Positions 42,150 through 50,214 of a stretch of 50,738 nt of DNA are shown piece by piece. The DNA lies in assembly GCA_011389735.1 (NCBI GenBank), contig JAABTS010000018.1:1-50738 (forward strand). The letters are read 5' to 3'. The position numbers and the translations under genes are program-made. Under the pieces are notes generated by a model. That model had not been told where the DNA came from, ran no database searches, and was given only the letters and a program-made list of their open reading frames with translations. The stretch is from Desulfobacteraceae bacterium (GTDB lineage Bacteria; Desulfobacterota; Desulfobacteria; Desulfobacterales; JAABTS01). Positions within the stretch are counted from its first letter, which is position 1; every line of letters begins with the position of its first letter.

Positions 42150-43773
42150 TTCTTCGGACGCCCCCAGGGATGAACTCAGGGAAAAGATCATCGGGCTGGG
42201 CGAGCGTTCCTTGCGAAAAAGCTATTACCCTCAGCTTCGGGAACAGATTGAAATGCTGAAAAAAAGCGAGGAGCGTTTCCGGTCCATTTATGAAAATGCG
42301 GTCGAAGGAATCTTTCAAACCACGATCAACGGCCGCCTTCTGGATGCAAGCCCCTCTCTGGCGGGCATTCTGGGATATGAAACATTGAACGAATTTTTGT
42401 CTGAAGTTAAAAACATCAGGGATCAGGTTCATGTGCGGATCGAGGACGGACTTGAAATAAAGCGCATTCTGGAAAAGGACGGCGGGGTGTCAGGTTATGA
42501 AACCCGGTTTCGAAAAAAGAACGGGGATGTTATCTGGGTGTCGATTTCAGCGAAAATAGTCGGGTGTGAAAAATGGGCTGAAGCCTATGTGCAGGGATTT
42601 GTGGTAGATATTACGGAACGGAAAAAAATGAGCGCCCAGCTTCGGCAAGTTCAGAAAATGGAAGCGCTGGGAGCGCTCGCAGGCGGCGTAGCCCACGACT
42701 TCAACAACATCCTCGGCGTCATTACAGGCTATACGGAATTGTCACTGTTCGAAGTGTCCGGGGAGGAAAAGCTGTACAAAAATTTGAATACAATCCTGAC
42801 GGCCTGTAATCGAGCAAAGGAACTGGTTCAGCAAATTCTGACATTTGCAAGACTCCGGGAATCCGAAAAAAAACCCATCCGCCTGGATATCATAGTCAAA
42901 GAAAGTATTAAAATGCTAAGGGCTTCCCTGCCCTCGACCGTTCAAATCGAAACCGAATTCAATTGCAAAAATACGCATGTACCTGCCGACCCGACTCAAA
43001 TGCATCAGGTGTTGATGAATCTTTGCACAAACGCAGCCCACGCCATGCGCGACGGCGGCGTCCTGAAAATCCAAATGGATGATACTGGCCCGGATTTCGA
43101 GGATAAACAGCGATTTCCGGAATTGAACACCGGAGACTACGTTAAACTCACGGTGAGCGATACAGGCGCTGGAATGGACGAATCCGTCATGGAACGTATT
43201 TTCGACCCCTATTTCACCACCAAAGGACCCGGAGAAGGTACGGGACTCGGTCTCTCAGTCGTTCACGGGATCGTCAAACATCATGAAGGCGTCATTCATG
43301 TCGCCAGCCCTCCCGGCGAAGGCGCTCGCTTTTCCATTTTTTTACCCCTCGTGAAGTCCGAGGAACCTCCGGAACAAGAGGAAACCGAATCTGAATACGA
43401 CCAGGGCCGCGGAACCATCTTTGTGATTGACGACGAACCCTTTTTGCTGGAAACGGCCCAGCAGTTGCTTGACCGGCTGGGATACCGGGTTATCACCGAA
43501 TCGGACAGCTTGAAAGCCCTCGAACGGTTTCACGCCGAACCGGATCTATTTGATCTCGTCATTACGGATATGACCATGCCGAAAATGACAGGGGCCGAAC
43601 TTGGAAAACGGATCAAGGAGATTCGGCCCGATATCCCTATGATTCTCTGCACGGGATTCAGCGAACAGATAAACGAAAAAAGCGCTCTGGAAATCGGATT
43701 CCACAAATATTTGATGAAACCGGTCAAGTTTCGGGAGCTGGCCGATATCATTCGGAACATGTTGGCCACATAG
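42133..43773 (+). CDS. PAS-histidine kinase-receiver hybrid
   Basis: 546 residues from the ATG at 42133; a TTG 12 bp earlier is the alternative. It overlaps the alcohol dehydrogenase gene by 17 bp. Domains: a PAS domain (about 45-165, ends VVDITERKK), dimerisation helix with GGVAHDFNN (His about 188), HATPase_c (NLCTNAAHAM, DTGAGMD, GTGLGLSV) and a C-terminal receiver (about 425-540, VIDDEP, VITDMTMPKMTG). It has no membrane segment. The layout matches the C-terminal part of the 14630-16582 kinase closely, including the phrase TDMTMPxMTGAEL, so the two look like paralogues. The receiver could be a sink or the input for an HPt protein. Confidence 0.92.
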   Translation: MKKPSDSSDAPRDELREKIIGLGERSLRKSYYPQLREQIEMLKKSEERFRSIYENAVEGIFQTTINGRLLDASPSLAGILGYETLNEFLSEVKNIRDQVHVRIEDGLEIKRILEKDGGVSGYETRFRKKNGDVIWVSISAKIVGCEKWAEAYVQGFVVDITERKKMSAQLRQVQKMEALGALAGGVAHDFNNILGVITGYTELSLFEVSGEEKLYKNLNTILTACNRAKELVQQILTFARLRESEKKPIRLDIIVKESIKMLRASLPSTVQIETEFNCKNTHVPADPTQMHQVLMNLCTNAAHAMRDGGVLKIQMDDTGPDFEDKQRFPELNTGDYVKLTVSDTGAGMDESVMERIFDPYFTTKGPGEGTGLGLSVVHGIVKHHEGVIHVASPPGEGARFSIFLPLVKSEEPPEQEETESEYDQGRGTIFVIDDEPFLLETAQQLLDRLGYRVITESDSLKALERFHAEPDLFDLVITDMTMPKMTGAELGKRIKEIRPDIPMILCTGFSEQINEKSALEIGFHKYLMKPVKFRELADIIRNMLAT

Positions 43774-43975
43774 TTGTTTCCGGAATTAATATTGATTATA
43801 TTACAGCAGGTTACATCAAAATATGCCATTCAGCCGATTGACATCATGATATTCCTGATATATAAAAAGAATGTAACGCTATTTATACATCCGGGAGGAA
43901 TGCACTCATATTAAGCTCCAAAATCCTTTTTTGCACACCCATGACCCGATGTGAGACGGTCTGCAACGGAGAATC

Positions 43976-44797
43976 ATGCCCTATTCCATGACCAAATCTC
44001 AAAACATTGCCAAATCCTCGAAATCCAAAAAAGTTGAGGATAAGCTTTTCCAAACAGCGAAAGCCATCGCCAAAAGAGGTAAAAACGTCTTCTTTACCGG
44101 AGCCGGTATTTCGACCGAGAGCGGCATACCGGATTATCGGGGAAAAGGCGGGGTCTGGCGGAATTACCGGCCCATCTATTTCAACGATTTCATGACCTCC
44201 AAAGAGGCTCGAATCGAATATTGGCGAAGAAAACACCACCTTTTAAAGGATCTCGACAAAGCACTACCCAACCAGGCCCACCTGGCGCTCAATTATTTCC
44301 ACCAGATGGGACTCCTGAATATGATCATAACTCAGAATGTGGACGGGCTTCACCGGAAATCCGGCGTCCCAAAAGACAAAATTATCGAGCTTCACGGCAA
44401 TACGACCAGAGTAAGGTGTATGAGCTGCGGGGATATATATCCGATGAAAGATGTCCGCGAACGGATCGACAGCGGCGATTCGGCGCCGGAATGCCATTGC
44501 GGCGGCTATCTGAAAACCGACACCATATCCTTCGGCCAGTCCATGCCGGCGGACGAAGTAAACCGGGCCTTTTTTCACGCACGCAATTGCGACTTTTTTT
44601 GTGTGATCGGATCGACCCTGCTGGTCCAGCCCGCGGCTCAAATCCCGCAATATGCAAAAAGCAAAGGCGCCTTTTTATCCATAATAAACCTGTCGGAAAC
44701 GCCCTGCGATCAAATTTGCGACATTATGATACGGGAAAAAGCCGGGGAAGCGCTTTCCAAAATCATGCAGCAAGTTTCGATCCTGCTTTGTTTATAG
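43976..44797 (+). CDS. Sir2-family NAD-dependent protein deacylase (sirtuin)
   Basis: 273 residues. Sirtuin motifs in order: GAGISTESGIPDYRG (NAD loop, about 42-56), TQNVDGLH, the catalytic His in IELHGN, two cysteine pairs CMSCG and CHCGG (zinc ribbon), SFGQSMP and IGSTLLVQPAAQ. It removes acyl groups from lysines using NAD. The first 20 residues are a charged extension without a signal peptide. Start: GGAGA lies 3 nt before the ATG at 43976, a little short; a second ATG at 43988 is in frame. A stand-alone gene, about 200 bp after the hybrid kinase. No substrate gene (such as an acetyltransferase) is adjacent. Confidence 0.93.
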   Translation: MPYSMTKSQNIAKSSKSKKVEDKLFQTAKAIAKRGKNVFFTGAGISTESGIPDYRGKGGVWRNYRPIYFNDFMTSKEARIEYWRRKHHLLKDLDKALPNQAHLALNYFHQMGLLNMIITQNVDGLHRKSGVPKDKIIELHGNTTRVRCMSCGDIYPMKDVRERIDSGDSAPECHCGGYLKTDTISFGQSMPADEVNRAFFHARNCDFFCVIGSTLLVQPAAQIPQYAKSKGAFLSIINLSETPCDQICDIMIREKAGEALSKIMQQVSILLCL

Positions 44798-45230
44798 GCT
44801 TGCGGCCGTTCAAGTCTATGGGGGGCGACTCTTTAATCGAGCCCCTATATTTTCAAATCGCCCGCGCAATCTCTCATCTTTCAAAAACCGCTTATTCAAT
44901 GCCGATCAGCCACTTTTCGTTATTTCAGACAGCATCATTGAACCGCGGATTTGCACGGATTACGCCGATTTCGCGGATTTTGGGGCGGGGCTGTTGCGTC
45001 GATCGTTCTGAACCGGACGGTTGTCTTTTACGGATGCGGTTTGAAAGGGTATTTTTGAAATTGAAAAAAACGTTATAAGATTCTGGAAGAGTACCGGATT
45101 CCAAAACATTTTGCTGTCCCATATTCGCCTCTCCATAATTCGCCTCTATAGAAAAGCAATCTTTGCTCTGAAGCGATGGACAACATCTTGTACACGAAAG
45201 AGGCTATACGCCCGCCTTGAGAACGGCAGC
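44798..45230. other. Gap with no supported gene
   Basis: No convincing frame. It holds a repeat-like stretch around 44940-44990 (ccgcggatttgcacggatta and gccgatttcgcggatttt), of a kind common in environmental genomes, and a short duplicated tcgcctctcca/attcgcctctat word at 45124-45150. Several open frames here have no ribosome site and no recognisable domain. Confidence 0.5.
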
Positions 45231-45310
45231 CGGGTTAAAACCTGTTCTACGGGGATTGAAACAGGCAAGGATGCCTGTTTTACGGGGGTAGACCGACTTT
45301 ATCGACGACA
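45231..45310. repeat. Dispersed 80-bp repeat, copy 2
   Basis: Reverse complement of the copy at 807-889, with the internal hairpin ttgaaacaggcaaggatgcc and a match up to atcgacgac; a few substitutions only. Confidence 0.75.
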
Positions 45311-45429
45311 GACAAAAACCTTTTATGCCGCCGTGACGCTCTCAATGCCTGGTATTTCATGTAAAAGGAAAGCTTAAGCATTTGAAAAGACAGGCATAAC
45401 ACAGGTCTGAAGGAACCCCTGGCCATTAA

Positions 45430-45659
45430 CCGCCACAGGCTCACATCGTTCCCTCCAAAGTTTCCGATCTAAACGAATATCTGACAGGCGGAGACCCGAT
45501 TCATCCGGTTGATATTTCACAGGCCGGTCTTATGGACGTTATCACCGGTTTGCAGACACTCGCCGGCGTGGATGGGATTGCCGGTCGTCTGATATAAAAG
45601 GTGATCAAAAAGTCGGTTTTACGGAGGTTATCCGGGCGTTTCGGGTTCTGTTTGAATAA
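45430..45659 (+). pseudogene. Frameshifted remnant with dockerin-like repeats
   Basis: Frame 1 (45430-45597) reads ...GGDPIHPVDISQAGLMDVIT then GLQTLAGVDGIAGRLI and a stop. Reading in the next frame from about 45580 gives SSDIKGDQKVGFTEVI then RAFRVLFE and a stop at 45657-45659. Together they match the double-helix pattern of the dockerin/EF-hand-like modules that end many secreted deltaproteobacterial proteins (a DxxGDxxV...EVI unit preceded by an LxDVITGLQTLAG unit). There is no start codon or ribosome site, so this is the decayed 3' end of a gene. The match is by pattern only. Confidence 0.5.
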
Positions 45660-45695
45660 AACGCATCTTTTACACCATGTAAATTGAAGAAAAGA

Positions 45696-46277
45696 TCAAA
45701 CGTCAAAACGAATTCGCTTGTAGATTTCCTTGAGCGGCAGTTCGCAATCAAGGTGTTTCAATATCAGGATATCGTCCGCTTTCGTTTTTTCTTCCAGTTC
45801 CCACTGGCCCCGGTCGTTTTTATAGAAGTGTTCGACGTGGACGCTGTATTGATCGACGAGGATATAGTGTTTAAGCGAACTGATTTTCCGGTAGGAAGCG
45901 AATTTATCGCCCCTGTCGAAGCTTTGGGTGGATTTGGACAACACTTCGACGATCAGAACCGGATTTAAAAGGGTGGTTCGCTTTTCATCATCCAGGAATT
46001 CGGTTTTTCCGCAGACGACCGCCACATCCGGATAGGTGTCGTGTTTTCCCGCTTCCACCTGAACTCTCATGGCCGCGCCGACAATATAACATGATTCAGG
46101 AAGCACCGAATTAAAATGGGAGCCGACATTGGTGCAGATCTGGTTATGTTCGAGCCTAGCGCCGACCATTGCGAACACTTCTCCATTATAATATGTCAGT
46201 TTTTCGTCCGAACCGTCATCCATCGCGAAATACTCTTCTTCCGCTATGAATTTTTTATCTGTTTCCGGATGAGCCAT
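45696..46277 (-). CDS. Uma2-family (DUF820) protein, PD-(D/E)XK nuclease fold
   Basis: 193 residues typical of the Uma2 family: N-terminal '[20 protein letters not shown]' region, then [18 protein letters not shown] and the [21 protein letters not shown] stretch, with the acidic residues (D of YPDV, E of VEVLS) expected for the nuclease-like pocket and Lys of the last helix. Most members have unknown function and are very common in cyanobacteria and environmental bacteria. A GGAGG ribosome site lies 8 nt before the ATG. It is a single gene with repeats on both sides and is the last gene before the RM region. Confidence 0.88.
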   Translation of the reverse strand: MAHPETDKKFIAEEEYFAMDDGSDEKLTYYNGEVFAMVGARLEHNQICTNVGSHFNSVLPESCYIVGAAMRVQVEAGKHDTYPDVAVVCGKTEFLDDEKRTTLLNPVLIVEVLSKSTQSFDRGDKFASYRKISSLKHYILVDQYSVHVEHFYKNDRGQWELEEKTKADDILILKHLDCELPLKEIYKRIRFDV

Positions 46278-46390
46278 TTTTAGACCTCCTGCAAAAAAAA
46301 CTTTCCTGATTCAAATTCAGAATTCTTGATCTCCGGGAAAATACAGTGACACAATTTTATCGATTTGTACTCCTATTGATAATAAAAATA

Positions 46391-46452
46391 ACCTCTGAGG
46401 ACACAGATGTCACAGAGATATATTTCTCTGTGTTCTCTGTGAACTCTGTGGT
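46391..46452. repeat. 'Ctctgtg' inverted repeat
   Basis: The segment acctctgaggacacagatgt..cacagaga and its partner tctctgtgttctctgtgaac fold into a long imperfect hairpin. It belongs to a widespread class of simple hairpin repeats. The rest of 46278-46828 is AT-rich, with one open frame (46491-46730) that has no ribosome site or motif; no gene is called there. Confidence 0.6.
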
Positions 46453-46828
46453 AAAAAAGCAGTAATTCCATTTTCCGATCTCTATTCACTTTGAAATCTG
46501 GTTATCTATCTAATTTTAAGAACAATTTACATGAAACAGAAATAATCGAGATCAAGTGTTCTGAAATTATCGGCAGTATACTTCCATCAAGTTCCATCAT
46601 TATCTTGAATTTCATCTATATATCGCCTTTGACAAATCAATTTATGATTTATAACAGTTTTTATCTGCTTTTTCAAAATAAAACCGGTGAACTGAGGAAT
46701 GTGGAATTGCTATCTTGCTTTTTCGATTGACACCGTGTTCCTGATTCAATTATTCTTCTTTGAAAATCAATAGCGAACGGCTGTTTATCAATTGAACCGA
46801 AAACTTCAAGGGTTGAAATTCCCTTTTC

Positions 46829-47968
46829 ATGAATGCCGAGAATCGAATGAATAAAAAGGAAAACAATAAAAGAATCGAACATTTTTCATCGCTCATCCTC
46901 GGCAACGCCCATTGCAAGGCGGACATTCTCGGCAGATCTTACGAATATCTGATCAAGAAATTCGCGGATCTCACCAACAAAAAGGCCGGGGAATTTTATA
47001 CGCCGCGTTCCGTGGTGGCGCTGATGGTCAAAATCCTGGCGCCCCAAGCCGGAGAAACCATTTATGATCCGGCCTGCGGCGCCGGCGGCATGCTCCTGGA
47101 AGCCCTTCATCACGTCAAAGCCTGCGGCGGCGACGAAAACCTGATGCTCGGTAAATTGTTCGGCCAGGAAAAGAATCTGACCACTTCCGCCATTGCGCGA
47201 ATGAACCTCTTTTTGCACGGGGCCGAGGATTTCCATATCGAGCGCGGCGATACGCTCCGGCGGCCGGCGTTCTATTCCGGCGACGGTCTGGCCGTGTTTG
47301 ACTGCGTGATCGCCAATCCGCCGTTTTCCCTCAAAAACTGGGGCGATGATGTCTGGATCAACGATCCGTACGGACGAAATTTCGCCGGACTCCCGCCCGC
47401 CAAAACCGGCGATGTGGCATGGGTTCAGCACATGATCAAATCCATGGCCCCGAAAACCGGGCGCATGGCGGTGGTTCTGCCGCACGGCGTATTGTTCCGA
47501 ACCGCGAAGGAAGGCGCCATTCGCCGAAAACTCCTTGAAATGGGGATTCTCGACGCCGTGATCGGGCTCGGCCCCAACCTGTTTTACGGCACGGGGCTGG
47601 CGGCCTGTATTCTGGTTTTCCGCGCCGCCCGGCCTCGGGAACGCCGTCAAAAAACGCTTTTTATCGATGCATCGCGGGAATATAAAATCGGCAGGGCGCA
47701 AAACGAACTCCTCCCCGAACACGTCGAAAAAATCCACCGGTGGTATGCGGATTACCGGGATGTGGAAGGCGTCTGCCGGGTCGCCGGACTCGATGAAATC
47801 CGGGAAAACGATTTCAATCTGAATATTCCGCGCTATGTCGAACCCGTGATCGAAGAAGAAACCATCACGGTCGAACAGGCGCTCGCCGATCTCAAAAAAT
47901 CCCTGGACGATGCGTTCGCGGCGGAAGACAGGCTCAAGGAATTGCTGATTCGGGAAGGGCTGATATGA
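46829..47968 (+). CDS. Type I restriction-modification methyltransferase, N-terminally short HsdM
   Basis: 379 residues of HsdM that start about where the catalytic domain begins (EHFSSLILGNAHCKADILG) after a 14-residue arm unrelated to HsdM. The usual N-terminal helical domain (about 130-150 residues) is absent. Catalytic motifs are intact: FYTPRSVVALM, motif I DPACGAGGM, motif IV NPPF, and the C-terminal IPHGVLF-like and IGLGPNLFYGT segments. HsdM adds methyl groups to adenine as part of an M2S complex. No upstream piece encoding the missing domain was found. Its stop overlaps the start of the next hsdM (ATGA). It may be a functional short paralogue or a truncated copy. Confidence 0.87.
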   Translation: MNAENRMNKKENNKRIEHFSSLILGNAHCKADILGRSYEYLIKKFADLTNKKAGEFYTPRSVVALMVKILAPQAGETIYDPACGAGGMLLEALHHVKACGGDENLMLGKLFGQEKNLTTSAIARMNLFLHGAEDFHIERGDTLRRPAFYSGDGLAVFDCVIANPPFSLKNWGDDVWINDPYGRNFAGLPPAKTGDVAWVQHMIKSMAPKTGRMAVVLPHGVLFRTAKEGAIRRKLLEMGILDAVIGLGPNLFYGTGLAACILVFRAARPRERRQKTLFIDASREYKIGRAQNELLPEHVEKIHRWYADYRDVEGVCRVAGLDEIRENDFNLNIPRYVEPVIEEETITVEQALADLKKSLDDAFAAEDRLKELLIREGLI

Positions 47969-49473
47969 AGGCGGACAAACCCATTACGCAAACGGAACTC
48001 GAATCGTACCTCTGGGGCGCCGCGACCCTGTTGCACGGAACCATCGACGCCGGCGATTACAAGCAGTTTATCTTTCCGCTTCTGTTTTACAAACGGCTGT
48101 GCGATGTGTATGACGAAGAAACGGCGGAAGCGCTCGCGGAATCCGGCGGCGACCGGGAATACGCCGGTCTTCCGGAACAGCACCGGTTTTTGATTCCGGC
48201 GGACGCCCATTGGAAAGCCACGCGGGAAAAGGTCAAAAATGTCGGAAAGGCGATTCAGGACGCATTCCGGAAAATCGAAAGCGCCAATCCGGACACGCTT
48301 TTCGGCGTGTTCGGAGACGCCCGGTGGACCAACAAAGACCGGCTTTCCGACCAGATGCTCCGGGATCTGGTCGAACATTTCAGTTCTCAAACATTGTCCC
48401 TGGCCAATTGTCCCGAAGATGAGCTTGGCGTGGGGTATGAATTTCTGATCAAAAAATTCGCGGACGATTCCGGCCACACCGCCGCCGAATTATACACCAA
48501 CCGGACGGTCGTCCATCTGATGACGGAAATGCTGGAACCGCAACCAGGCGAATCGATCTATGATCCGACCTGCGGATCGGCGGGCATGCTGTTATCGGCG
48601 GCGGCGCATCTGAAACGGCGGAATAAGGAATGGCGGAATCTCCGCCTGTTCGGACAGGAACGAAACCTTTTGACCTCAGCCATCGGCCGGATGAACCTGT
48701 TTCTCCACGGGATCGAGGATTTCCGGATTGTGCGCGGCGATACCCTGGCGCATCCCGCATTCGTCGAAGGCGACCGGCTGATGCAATTCGATGTGGTGCT
48801 GGCCAATCCGCCCTATTCGGTCAAACAATGGGACCGGGCCGCCTGGAGCGCCGATCCCTGGGGCCGGAATATCTATGGAACGCCGCCTCAAGGCCGCGCC
48901 GATTACGCATTCTGGCAGCACATCATCAAAAGCATGAATCCGAAATCGGGCCGTTGCGCCATTCTCTTTCCTCACGGCGTCCTGTTCCGCAATGAAGAAT
49001 CGGCGATGCGTGAAAAGCTGATCACTCATGATGTTGTTGAATGCATTCTCGGTCTCGGGCCGAATCTCTTTTACAATTCGCCCATGGAGGCGTGTGTCGT
49101 CATTTGCCGGATGAACAAGCCCAAAAATCGCAAAAACCGTGTTCTTTTCATCAACGCCGTGAATGAAGTCACCCGCGAGCGGGCTCAGAGTTTTCTAACC
49201 GAAGACCATATTCAGCGCATTGTAGATACATACAAGGCGTTCGCCGATGAAAACGGATTCGCACGGGCGGCCGGTAATGATGAAATCCGCGAGAAAAGCT
49301 GTAATCTCAGCATTCCGTTGTATGTGAGAACCGGGAACGGAAATGGCGGCGACAAGTCCGAGGATGATGACGCCGCCGGTTTGGAACAGGCGATTTCTGA
49401 TTGGCTGGAAAGCTCCGATGTGTTAAGAGAATCTATGAATCAACTTTTTAAAACATTGGATACAAACATTTGA
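47965..49473 (+). CDS. hsdM: Type I restriction-modification methyltransferase HsdM, full length
   Basis: 502 residues with the complete layout: N-terminal HsdM_N helical domain (about 1-130, YLWGAATLLHGTIDAGDYKQ), the catalytic AdoMet domain with DPTCGSAGM (motif I), the adenine-methylation motif NPPY, and a short acidic tail. It starts inside the stop of the short hsdM (ATGA overlap). It is 45-50% identical by eye in the shared core to the upstream copy. The specificity subunit HsdS and endonuclease HsdR are not in the window; instead HigA-like genes follow, so either the RM genes are further downstream or the system is incomplete. Confidence 0.93.
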   Translation: MKADKPITQTELESYLWGAATLLHGTIDAGDYKQFIFPLLFYKRLCDVYDEETAEALAESGGDREYAGLPEQHRFLIPADAHWKATREKVKNVGKAIQDAFRKIESANPDTLFGVFGDARWTNKDRLSDQMLRDLVEHFSSQTLSLANCPEDELGVGYEFLIKKFADDSGHTAAELYTNRTVVHLMTEMLEPQPGESIYDPTCGSAGMLLSAAAHLKRRNKEWRNLRLFGQERNLLTSAIGRMNLFLHGIEDFRIVRGDTLAHPAFVEGDRLMQFDVVLANPPYSVKQWDRAAWSADPWGRNIYGTPPQGRADYAFWQHIIKSMNPKSGRCAILFPHGVLFRNEESAMREKLITHDVVECILGLGPNLFYNSPMEACVVICRMNKPKNRKNRVLFINAVNEVTRERAQSFLTEDHIQRIVDTYKAFADENGFARAAGNDEIREKSCNLSIPLYVRTGNGNGGDKSEDDDAAGLEQAISDWLESSDVLRESMNQLFKTLDTNI

Positions 49474-49481
49474 GGCGACTT

Positions 49482-49757
49482 ATGAATGCAAAAATGAGAT
49501 ACGAGTTTAAACCGGATTATGCTGTTCCTCCGGGCATGACACTTTTAGAAGCGGCTGAATCGCTCAATATGTCCCGGACGGAAATCGCCGATAAAACCGG
49601 TTTGAGTTTAGAAACAATAAATCAGATTATAGAGGGGAAACGGCCGATAACTTTTGATATTGCAGAACGGCTGGAATCAGTGGTTAATATGCCCGCGGCT
49701 TTTTGGAATAACCTGGAAACTCAATACCGGGACCAATCCAATAAATTTGTTGAATAG
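49482..49757 (+). CDS. HigA-like antitoxin / XRE-family regulator
   Basis: 91 residues from the ATG at 49482 (GAGG about 5 nt upstream; a TTG 12 bp earlier overlaps the hsdM stop). It has the HigA layout: PDYAVPPGMTLLEAAESL, a helix-turn-helix MSRTEIADKTGLSLETINQI, then IIEGKRPITFDIAERL and the typical tail MPAAFWNNLETQY. HigA binds operator DNA and neutralises HigB; no toxin gene is seen beside it, on either side. It sits 9 bp after hsdM, suggesting co-transcription, with possible autoregulation of the cluster. A solitary XRE regulator of the RM system is another possibility. Confidence 0.88.
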   Translation: MNAKMRYEFKPDYAVPPGMTLLEAAESLNMSRTEIADKTGLSLETINQIIEGKRPITFDIAERLESVVNMPAAFWNNLETQYRDQSNKFVE

Positions 49758-49800
49758 TAAGCATCCATGAGGCTTTTAACCCTCGGAAAGAATGAGGCTT

Positions 49801-50070
49801 ATGAGTAAAGATTTCAAAAACCAATATCTGCCCGACTATCTTGTTACACCGGGAGAGGTGATTGAAGATTATCTTGAAGCTTTCGGAAACATTGAAGCCG
49901 ACGAAACGATCAAGAAAATCGTAAACGGGATGTCACCGATTACGCCTGAAATCGCATTGAAACTCGAAAATATGTTCGGACGCCCAGCGCATTTCTGGAA
50001 TAATTTGGAAAGCCAGTTTCAAGAGGATCGTCTGCGCCTGAAAAAATTGGATGTATTGTCAAACTTGTAA
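49801..50070 (+). CDS. HigA-like protein with shortened helix-turn-helix
   Basis: 89 residues from the ATG at 49801 (GAGG 3-4 nt upstream). The start PDYLVTPGEVIEDYLEAFG and the end ITPEIALKLENMFGRPAHFW match HigA closely, but between them only NIEADETIKKIVNGM is found, about nine residues shorter than the normal helix-turn-helix, so the first recognition helices are missing. DNA binding is therefore doubtful. It lies 43 bp after the first HigA-like gene. It could dimerise with the first protein and modulate it, or be a decaying copy; the frame is intact. Confidence 0.8.
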   Translation: MSKDFKNQYLPDYLVTPGEVIEDYLEAFGNIEADETIKKIVNGMSPITPEIALKLENMFGRPAHFWNNLESQFQEDRLRLKKLDVLSNL

Positions 50071-50093
50071 TCACAGGGCTGAATCCCGTGATT
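50069..50093 (+). terminator. Possible terminator after the HigA-like genes
   Basis: AATCAC and GTGATT arms with an inner GGG/CCC pair form a hairpin (50069-50093) beginning at the stop codon of the second HigA-like gene. No T-run follows, so this may be a weak or Rho-dependent stop. Confidence 0.35.
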
Positions 50094-50214
50094 CTCGATT
50101 CTAACAAGAACGGCGTTAATTTCAATATGAATATAACGACTTGAATTTTTTAGTTTTTATGCAATTTTTTACCGTCTATAATCAACCAGATCATAAAAAA
50201 CTCAGGAGAATAAG

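Noticed and set aside
44798-45377. Several medium-length frames after the sirtuin gene
   Set aside because: They cross repeats, lack ribosome sites, and contain no known motif.
46491-46730. 79-codon frame upstream of the first HsdM
   Set aside because: AT-rich, no ribosome site, and it does not resemble the missing HsdM N-terminal domain.
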